Assembly (NCBI RefSeq): GCF_024699945.1
Contig: NZ_JAJOMY010000001.1
Span: 186,001-250,000, forward strand
Direction of reading: 5' to 3'
DNA length: 64,000 nt
From: Phenylobacterium sp. J426
Lineage (GTDB): Bacteria > Pseudomonadota > Alphaproteobacteria > Caulobacterales > Caulobacteraceae
Shown: positions 56,157 to 64,000 of the stretch, piece by piece
How the letters are laid out: every line of letters starts with the position of its first letter
Numbering within the stretch: position 1 is the first letter of the stretch
Made by a program: the position numbers and the translations under genes
Notes under the pieces: model-generated
Database searches by the model: none
The model's input: the letters and a program-made list of their open reading frames with translations, nothing else
What the model was told of the DNA's origin: nothing

Positions 56157-57383
56157 TCAGCGCCCCGTCGGCATGTCCTTGAAGGGCACGTCCTTGTCGA
56201 CCCGGATGTCGCCGGGCAGGCCCAGCACGCGCTCGGCGATGATGTTCTTCAGGATCTCGTCCGTGCCGCCCGCGATCCGCAGGCCCGGCGCGTACATCAG
56301 CGACCAGTGGAAAGCGCCCTTCAGCGGCAGCAGCTTCTCGTCATTGATCACGCCATACTGGTCCATCATCTCGACCGCGCTGTTGGCCAGGTCCTGCATC
56401 TGCAGGGCGCTCACCACCTTGCCGATCGAGCTCTCCGGCCCCGGCGTCTGGCCGCGCGACAGCGCGGTGATCGTCCGGTTGCGGGTGTGCTTCAGGCCCT
56501 CGGTCTGGACGTACCAGTCCGCCAGCTTCTCGCGCAGCGCCTGGTCCTTGATCGCCGGACCGCCGTCCAGGCCCGCGACGCCGCGCGCGGCTTCCAGGAA
56601 CTGGCTCCAGCCGGCGCCCGTGGGGCCGCCCACCGCCAGGCGCTCGTTCATCAGAGTGACGAGGCTCACCTTCCAGCCGTCGTTGACCGCGCCCAGCCGC
56701 TGGCTGTCCTTCACCCGCACGTTGGTGAAGAACACCTCGTTGAAGCCCGAGCCGCCCGACATCTGGTGGATGGGCCGCACCTCAATGCCCGGGTCGCTCA
56801 TGTCGACCCAGAACATGGTCAGGCCCTTGTGCTTCGGCGCATCCGGGTCGGTCCGCGTGACCACGATGCCGAAGTTCGAGAACTGGGCCCCCGTCGTCCA
56901 CACCTTCTGGCCGTCGATGATCCAGTCGCCCGAGCCGTCGGTGGCCTGGACGGCGCGCGTTCGCGCCGCGGCCACGTCCGAGCCGCCGGCCGGCTCGGAG
57001 AACAGCTGGCACCAGATCTCCTCGCCCCGCAGCGCCGGCCCGACAAAGCGCTTCTTCGTGTCCTCGTCGGCGAAGGTCATCACCGTCGGCACGCACATGC
57101 CGAGCCCGATCTGGAACGGGTTCGGCGGGATCGGATACTTCGACTCTTCCTGGTTGAAGATCACCTGCTGGATCGGCGTGCCGCCCGGCCCGCCCCATTC
57201 CTTCGGCCAGGTGATCTGGGCGTAGCCGGCCGCCGCCTTCTTCGCCTGCCAGGCCTTCGAGGCGGCCATGGTGTCGCCACCCTCGGGATCTCCGCCGGCG
57301 TTCTTCTTGGGCGCGTTGTCCTTCAGCCAGGCCTGGACCTGCGCGCGGTAGGCGGCTTCTTCGGGGCTGTCGTTGAAGTCCAT
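56157..57383 (-). CDS. Acyl-CoA dehydrogenase (second of a pair)
   Basis: 408 residues. This FAD enzyme introduces a trans-2 double bond into an acyl-CoA. QLFSEPAGGSDVAAARTRA is the first acyl-CoA dehydrogenase signature. The C-terminal helical domain ends in GAFHWSLMYAPGLRIAGGTDEILKNIIAERVLGLP, with the family's R-x-x-G-G-T-x-E-I motif. The substrate is not predictable; pairs like this act in steroid, branched-chain or other side-chain breakdown. ATG at 57383. It lies 79 bases after its partner gene in the same operon. Confidence 0.92.
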   Translation of the reverse strand: MDFNDSPEEAAYRAQVQAWLKDNAPKKNAGGDPEGGDTMAASKAWQAKKAAAGYAQITWPKEWGGPGGTPIQQVIFNQEESKYPIPPNPFQIGLGMCVPTVMTFADEDTKKRFVGPALRGEEIWCQLFSEPAGGSDVAAARTRAVQATDGSGDWIIDGQKVWTTGAQFSNFGIVVTRTDPDAPKHKGLTMFWVDMSDPGIEVRPIHQMSGGSGFNEVFFTNVRVKDSQRLGAVNDGWKVSLVTLMNERLAVGGPTGAGWSQFLEAARGVAGLDGGPAIKDQALREKLADWYVQTEGLKHTRNRTITALSRGQTPGPESSIGKVVSALQMQDLANSAVEMMDQYGVINDEKLLPLKGAFHWSLMYAPGLRIAGGTDEILKNIIAERVLGLPGDIRVDKDVPFKDMPTGR

Positions 57384-57462
57384 TCCGTAATCTCCGTCAT
57401 CCCGGTCAACGAAGCGCCGAGGGCGCGCAGGCCAAACCGGAACCCATGTTCATCCGCGGCGG

Positions 57463-58578
57463 TTAGGCGGCATTCCTGCGTTCGAGGTGGCTGACCAGCC
57501 GCTCCTTCCAGACGCGGGGCGCGCCCGCGACGAGGGAAAGCTGGCGCGAGCGCCGGTAGTAGAGGTGGGCGTCCACCTCCCAGGTGAAGCCGATGCCGCC
57601 GTGGGTCTGGATGTTCTCCTTCGACCCGAACCAGAAGGCCTCCGACGCCGCGATCCGCGCCGCGCTGGCCGCCACCGGCAGCTCGGGCGCGTTGGTGTTG
57701 AGCGCCCAGGCGCCGTAGTAGGCGTTCGAGCGGGCCAGCTCGTTCTTCACGTACATGTCGGCCAGCTTGTGCTTGATGGCCTGATAGCTCGCGATCACCC
57801 GACCGAAGGCGTAGCGCTCCAGCGCGTAGGCCTTGGCCATCTCGAGGCATCGGTCGGCCCCGCCGCACTGTTCGAAGGCGATCAGCACCGCCGCGCGGTC
57901 CAGCACCTGCTCCAGCAGCGAGAGGCCCTCGCCCTGCGGGCCCAGCCGCTCGGCGGCCGCGCCGTCGAACGTCAGCTTCGCCGCGTCGCGGGTCGGGTCC
58001 AGCGTCTTCAGCGCCTCGCGGGTCACGCCGCCGGCGGACAGGTCCACCAGGAACAGGCCGGGCTTGCCGCCCTCCTTGGCCAGCACCACGGCGTGGGTCG
58101 CGATATCGCCGTCGGTGACCGGGATCTTCGTCCCCGTGAGCTTGCCGCCCGAAACGCTGGCCTGGACGCTCTGCGCTGTCACCGGGCCGGGGCCTTCCGA
58201 GGTCGCCAGCGCGCCGATCACCTCGCCGGCCGCGATCTTCGGCAGCAGCGCCTTTTTCTGCTCGTCCGAGCCCGCCAGCATCACCGCCTCGGCCAGGAAA
58301 TAGACCGTCGACGCGAACGGGATCGGCGCAACGGCCCGGCCCAGCTCCTCGGCGATGGCGCACAGCTCCACATGGCCCAGGCCCAGGCCGCCGTACTCTT
58401 CAGGGATCGCGGCGCCCAGCCAGCCCTGTTCGGCCACCTGCTTCCAAAGGGCCTCGTCATAAGGCTTGGCGTCGTCGTCCAGCGTCCTGCGGACCCGCTG
58501 CGTCGTGCAGTTCGCGTCGAGGAACTTGCGCGCCTCGCTCTTCAGGAACTTCTGGTCGTCTGAAAAATCGAAATTCAT
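57463..58578 (-). CDS. Acyl-CoA dehydrogenase (first of a pair)
   Basis: 371 residues. LGAAIPEEYGGLGLGHVELCAIAEELGRAVAPIPF lies in the N-terminal helical domain. ALATSEGPGPVTAQ replaces the canonical first signature, and HGGIGFTWEVDAHLYYRRSRQL is the typical end motif. The catalytic glutamate position seems altered. Paired unequal subunits of such enzymes occur as heteromers (FadE type, for example steroid-ring or side-chain dehydrogenases), which could be the case with the partner at 56157-57383. ATG at 58578. Confidence 0.9.
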   Translation of the reverse strand: MNFDFSDDQKFLKSEARKFLDANCTTQRVRRTLDDDAKPYDEALWKQVAEQGWLGAAIPEEYGGLGLGHVELCAIAEELGRAVAPIPFASTVYFLAEAVMLAGSDEQKKALLPKIAAGEVIGALATSEGPGPVTAQSVQASVSGGKLTGTKIPVTDGDIATHAVVLAKEGGKPGLFLVDLSAGGVTREALKTLDPTRDAAKLTFDGAAAERLGPQGEGLSLLEQVLDRAAVLIAFEQCGGADRCLEMAKAYALERYAFGRVIASYQAIKHKLADMYVKNELARSNAYYGAWALNTNAPELPVAASAARIAASEAFWFGSKENIQTHGGIGFTWEVDAHLYYRRSRQLSLVAGAPRVWKERLVSHLERRNAA

Positions 58579-58705
58579 CTAAGGCCCCATCCGGCCGGTT
58601 ATCTCCGGCCTCGGCTTCCTCTCTAGGAAGGGGAGCATACGCGTGGCGAAGGCCCTGAAAAGTATGACCTCGCGTCATCCCGCGAGGTCAAAATCTTCGT
58701 CAGGC

Positions 58706-58906
58706 TCAGCCGGGCCCGCGAGTGAAGACGCCCAGCTTGGAGAACCGGCCGACCATCCGGCCGCCGGACCACAGTTCCGACGCCACGCCGTGGCGGTGCA
58801 GCGCCTGGGCGCGGACCACGGCGTCTCCATCGCTTTCCGCCTCGAAGGTCTCGCCCAGGCCAAGACGGCCGCCGCCATCCAGGCGGTAGATCCGGTACGA
58901 CGCCAC
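58706..58906 (-). CDS. Small hypothetical protein (SYRIYRL family)
   Basis: 66 residues. ASYRIYRLDGGGRLGLGETFEAESDGDAVVRAQAL, then GVASELWSGGRMVGRFS: a strand, a helix and a strand, as in its paralogue at 23017-23244. GTG at 58906 is the best start I can see; the frame stays open further upstream, without similarity. Real by paralogy, not by any known function. Confidence 0.55.
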   Translation of the reverse strand: MASYRIYRLDGGGRLGLGETFEAESDGDAVVRAQALHRHGVASELWSGGRMVGRFSKLGVFTRGPG

Positions 58907-59054
58907 TCTAAAGCCCCCGATGCCCCGGCGGCTTTCTGCGGTCGCGGGCTGGCGTCGTCTGTCGCCTTCACGACGCCTGCCCTTCGAAAAAAAACGGAAC
59001 CTCGCCCGCCGATGGCCGGTTGCCCACCAAATGAGGGCCGCAAATCCGACCGCC

Positions 59055-59294
59055 ATGCAGATCATGGTGGCGTGGCGGGACAACAAGTGGGTGGTGGAGC
59101 GCAACGCGCTGAAGGTCGCCGCCTATGCCTACCGCGTTCACGCGATCGACCACGCCCGCGCGCTGGCCGCCGAGGCTCAGGCCTCGGGCCTGGAGTGCTA
59201 CCTGCTCATCCGTGAGCAGGATGGCCGCTGGTCCGAACGGCCGTGTCCCCGCTCCCGCCAACGACCCGGCCCGCCCCACGCCGCCGCACGCTGA
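59055..59294 (+). CDS. Small hypothetical protein, DUF2188-like
   Basis: 79 residues. MQIMVAWRDNKWVVERNALKVAAYAYRVHAIDHARALAAEAQASGLECYLLIREQDGRWSE is strand-helix-strand, matching the proteins at 1471-1680 and 11199-11408. It ends in an arginine/proline-rich tail. ATG at 59055 is preferred to an upstream ATG in an unrelated lead region. It lies 38 bases upstream of pepN on the same strand. Confidence 0.55.
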   Translation: MQIMVAWRDNKWVVERNALKVAAYAYRVHAIDHARALAAEAQASGLECYLLIREQDGRWSERPCPRSRQRPGPPHAAAR

Positions 59295-59332
59295 ACGCGC
59301 GCGCCTTGGCGCCGCCGCACTCCAACGCCTAG

Positions 59333-61960
59333 ATGGCCCTCATGCGCACAGAGACGCCCCAGCCCATCCGCCTTTCCGACTACCGCCCGCCCGCGTACCT
59401 CGTGGACGAGGTCTTCCTCGCCTTCGACCTTTCACCCAACGCCACCCGGGTGAAGGCGCGGCTCTCGGTGCGCCGCAACGGCGACCACGCCGAGCCGCTG
59501 CGTTTCAACGGTGAGCGGCTGAAGCCGATCTCGGTGGCTATCGACGGCCGCGTGCTGTCGGCCGCCGAGCATGAGATCGACGCCGAGTGGCTGACGATCC
59601 CCAACCCGCCGGCCGCGTTCACCCTCGAAACCGAGGTCGAGATCGACCCCGAGAACAACAAGGCGCTGTCAGGCCTCTACATGTCCGGAGGCAGGTTCTG
59701 CACCCAGTGCGAGGCCGAGGGGTTCCGCACCATCACCTTCTGGCCCGACCGGCCCGACGTGCTCAGCCGCTTCACGGTCCGCATGGAGGCCGACCAGGCG
59801 TTCCGGCGCCTTCTGTCGAACGGCAACCTCGTCGAACAGGGCGAGCTCTCCGGCGGCCGGCACTTCGCCGTCTGGAACGACCCGTTCCCCAAGCCCAGCT
59901 ACCTCTTTGCCCTGGTCGCCGGCGAACTGGACGTGCTGGAAGATGCGCTGATCACGATGAGTGGCCGCACGGTGGACCTCAGGATCTACGTCGACCCCGG
60001 CATGGCGCCCCGCGCCGCCTACGCCATGGACGCGCTGAAGCGCTCCATGAAGTGGGATGAGGACGCCTTCGGCCGCGAGTACGACCTCGACCTGTTCATG
60101 ATCGTCGCCGTCCGGGACTTCAACTTCGGCGCCATGGAGAACAAGGGGCTGAACATCTTCAACAGCTCCCTGTTGCTGGCCGACCCGGAGACCGCCACCG
60201 ACCTGGACTACGAACGCATCGAGAGCGTCGTGGCCCACGAGTACTTCCACAACTGGACCGGGGACCGGATCACCTGCCGCGACTGGTTCCAGCTGTGCCT
60301 GAAGGAGGGCCTGACGGTCTTCCGCGACCAGAGCTTCTCCGCCGACATGCGCGGCGAGGCTGTCCAGCGGATCAAGGATGTGAAGGCCTTGCGCGCCCGC
60401 CAGTTCGCGGAGGACCAGGGCCCGCTCGCGCATCCGGTCCGGCCCTCCAGCTACCTGAAGATCGACAACTTCTATACGGCCACGATCTATGAGAAGGGCT
60501 CCGAGGTCATCCGGATGCTCAGGACCCTGATCGGCCCCGACGCCTTCCGGTCCGGCATGGACCTCTACTTCGACCGCTGGGACGGTCACGCCACCACCGT
60601 CGAGGAATTCATCCGCTGCTTCGAGGAAGCGAGCGGACGCGACCTGTCCGACTTCTTCGCCTGGTACGAACAGGCCGGCACCCCGCGCGTCACGCTGACG
60701 ACCCGCTACGACGAGGGCGCCCGCGCGGTGACGCTCGACCTCGCCCAGGAGACGCCGCCCACGCCCGGCCAGCCGGCCAAGCGCGCCCTTCCGATCCCGG
60801 TCACCGTCGGCCTCCTCGACCTCGACGGCCGCGTCCAGGCCTTCGAGCGCGACGGCAAGGCCGTCGACGAGACCATCATCGTCCTCGATCAGCCGAAGGT
60901 CAGCGTCACCCTCACCGGCGTCGACCGCGACCCTGTGGTCTCGGCGCTCCGCGGCTTCTCGGCGCCCGTCGTGCTCACGACCGACGCCCCGCCCAAGGAC
61001 CGCTACGTCCAGCTGGCCGCGGACCCCGACCTCTTCAACCGCTGGGAAGCCGGCCAGGAGCTGGCCGCCGACCTGATCCGCCGCCGCGCCGCCGGCCAGC
61101 CGGACGAGGTCAACGAGGAGCGCTACGCCGAGGCGGTCGGCCGCGCGCTCGCCGACCAGGCCTCCGACGCCGCCTTCAAGGCCCTGCTGCTGGCCCTGCC
61201 GTCCGAGCCCGACCTCGCCCTGCAGATGACGCCCGCCGATCCGGCGGCCATCCACGACGCCCGCGAGGCGCTGCGCGAGCGCCTGTCGGTGCACCTGGAG
61301 CAGGAGCTGCGGCGGCTGCACACCGGGTTGCAGGACCTGGGCGAGTTCACGCCCGACGCCGCCGGGGCGGGGCGCCGCGCGCTGCGCAACGCGGCGCTGG
61401 AGCTCCTCGCCGCCAATCCGCGCAGCGACATCGCCGAACTGGCGGTCGGCCACTACCAGGCCGCCGGCAACATGACCGATGCCATGGGCGGGCTCTCCGC
61501 CCTCATGCAAATCGGCGGCGAAGCGTTCGATGAGGCGCTCGCACATTTCTACGAGCGCTGGAAATCCGAACCCCTCGTCGTCGACAAATGGTTCGCCATC
61601 CAGGGACGCGATCCGTCGGAAGGGGCGCTGGGCCGCGTCCTGGGCCTCACCGCCCACCCGGCGTTCGACGCCAAGAACCCGAACCGCCTCCGTGCGCTGG
61701 TCTCGACGTTCGCCAATTTCAACCCGGCGCGGTTCCACGACCCGAGCGGCGCGGGCTACCGTTTCCTCGCAGACCAGATTCTGGCCGTCGACGGGTTCAA
61801 CCCGATGACCGCCGCGCGCTTGGTGGACCCGCTCGGCGGCTGGCGCCGCTACCGGCCCGAACTCGGCGAACGGATGAAGGCCGAACTCGCCCGCATCGCC
61901 GCCAAGGACGGTCTGTCGAAGAACGTCTACGAGCTGGCCACCCGGGCCCTCGAGGGTTGA
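59333..61960 (+). CDS. pepN: Aminopeptidase N (M1 metallopeptidase)
   Basis: 875 residues, the usual length. It removes N-terminal amino acids in the cytoplasm. The exopeptidase motif FGAMENKGLN and the zinc motif HEYFHNWTGDRITCRDWFQLCLKEG (His302, Glu303, His306, Glu325) are complete. The bacterial PepN-type C-terminal helical domain begins near 540. DAFGREYDLDLFMIVAVRDFNFGAMENKG is characteristic. ATG at 59333; a second ATG at 59342 is possible. It precedes the sensor kinase gene by 93 bases. Confidence 0.96.
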   Translation: MALMRTETPQPIRLSDYRPPAYLVDEVFLAFDLSPNATRVKARLSVRRNGDHAEPLRFNGERLKPISVAIDGRVLSAAEHEIDAEWLTIPNPPAAFTLETEVEIDPENNKALSGLYMSGGRFCTQCEAEGFRTITFWPDRPDVLSRFTVRMEADQAFRRLLSNGNLVEQGELSGGRHFAVWNDPFPKPSYLFALVAGELDVLEDALITMSGRTVDLRIYVDPGMAPRAAYAMDALKRSMKWDEDAFGREYDLDLFMIVAVRDFNFGAMENKGLNIFNSSLLLADPETATDLDYERIESVVAHEYFHNWTGDRITCRDWFQLCLKEGLTVFRDQSFSADMRGEAVQRIKDVKALRARQFAEDQGPLAHPVRPSSYLKIDNFYTATIYEKGSEVIRMLRTLIGPDAFRSGMDLYFDRWDGHATTVEEFIRCFEEASGRDLSDFFAWYEQAGTPRVTLTTRYDEGARAVTLDLAQETPPTPGQPAKRALPIPVTVGLLDLDGRVQAFERDGKAVDETIIVLDQPKVSVTLTGVDRDPVVSALRGFSAPVVLTTDAPPKDRYVQLAADPDLFNRWEAGQELAADLIRRRAAGQPDEVNEERYAEAVGRALADQASDAAFKALLLALPSEPDLALQMTPADPAAIHDAREALRERLSVHLEQELRRLHTGLQDLGEFTPDAAGAGRRALRNAALELLAANPRSDIAELAVGHYQAAGNMTDAMGGLSALMQIGGEAFDEALAHFYERWKSEPLVVDKWFAIQGRDPSEGALGRVLGLTAHPAFDAKNPNRLRALVSTFANFNPARFHDPSGAGYRFLADQILAVDGFNPMTAARLVDPLGGWRRYRPELGERMKAELARIAAKDGLSKNVYELATRALEG

Positions 61961-62053
61961 TCCACAGCGAAGCCGAGTCGATCCGCCACGGTTACGCTGC
62001 GACTCGACTTCGCTTAGACTCCTGATTTGCGCCGGGGTGGGCCGGCGTCGGGG

Positions 62054-63910
<1,857 letters not shown>

Positions 63911-63914
63911 GTCC

Positions 63915-63936
63915 CCTTCGCCCCTGGGCGAGAAGG
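63915..63936. terminator. Hairpin between convergent genes
   Basis: CCTTC (63915-63919) pairs with GAAGG (63932-63936), and GCCC (63920-63923) with GGGC (63926-63929), with a two-base bulge. It separates the kinase stop (63910) from the stop of a gene entering from the right edge (63943). Confidence 0.55.
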
Positions 63937-63942
63937 ACCAGG

Positions 63943-63999
63943 CTAGCCTTTCACCACCGCCTGGTACGCCTTCCGCGCCCGCGCCTGCGCCTCGCCGAG
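63943..63999 (-). CDS. C-terminal end of an unidentified protein, cut by the window edge
   Basis: The minus-strand frame from the window edge reads LGEAQARARKAYQAVVKG and then a TAG stop. Eighteen residues are too few to name a family; the helical, charged ending looks like real protein. The gene is convergent with the sensor kinase, and a hairpin separates them. Confidence 0.4.
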   Translation of the reverse strand, partial: LGEAQARARKAYQAVVKG

Positions 64000-64000
64000 C

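Overview
The window is a GC-rich, gene-dense stretch of an alphaproteobacterial chromosome. The gene families and their order suggest Caulobacterales (Caulobacter or Phenylobacterium-like): a DUF885 peptidase, SahR with split MetH, a CC_3452-type small secreted protein, and a PleC/DivJ-like kinase beside pepN. This assignment is an inference from protein resemblance, with no rRNA or tRNA to confirm it. Genes are mostly short co-oriented units joined by ATGA/TGATG overlaps, and many open with GTG or TTG.

Layout. 1-425: the cut right end of an IS1182-type element. 463-2660: small accessory or hypothetical genes and a ClpP-like protein. 2759-6931: two secreted peptidases (DUF885 and S9/DPP-IV). 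6964-10220: a secreted methyltransferase-like protein, then a tightly coupled operon DUF899 / small membrane protein / ArsR / SRPBCC / GST with an inverted-repeat operator. 10298-14848: small proteins, a cold shock protein, a CPA2 antiporter, a methyltransferase and exonuclease III. 15013-20526: receiver protein / TPR-beta-barrel / HEAT protein / GT2 synthase, flanked by an HPt protein and a GAF sensor kinase. This is the most system-like locus and could be a compact envelope polysaccharide synthesis and export module under phosphorelay control. 20569-27957: envelope and hypothetical proteins, a second antiporter, a GFA protein, a terminase-small-subunit-like gene, a VOC protein and an M20 amidohydrolase. 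28042-34229: the methionine operon sahR-metF-metH(Hcy)-PNPOx-metH(B12) behind a perfect 16-bp palindrome. 34250-39697: 2-hydroxyacid dehydrogenase, DUF3597, DJ-1/PfpI, an RTX protein and EttA. 39988-44203: a triple-PAS hybrid kinase, a TetR gene with twin operators, CsbD and truncated haemoglobin. 44204-49713: DUF2236, two sugar/alcohol dehydrogenases and a DUF882 plus L,D-transpeptidase pair. 49817-52545: the EF-P modification set epmB-epmA next to efp. 52710-61960: amidase, CBS protein, GT4, two acyl-CoA dehydrogenases and PepN. 62054-63910: a PAS sensor kinase.

Sequence quality. At least ten otherwise intact genes are broken by one-base indels, mostly inside G or C homopolymers: DUF885, a methyltransferase, xth, the GAF kinase, an antiporter, a PNPOx protein, the RTX protein, ettA, epmA and an amidase. 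The reading frame resumes cleanly after each. The pattern looks like uncorrected long-read assembly error rather than gene decay, so I annotate each as one gene spanning the shift. I saw no CRISPR array, tRNA, rRNA or prophage.
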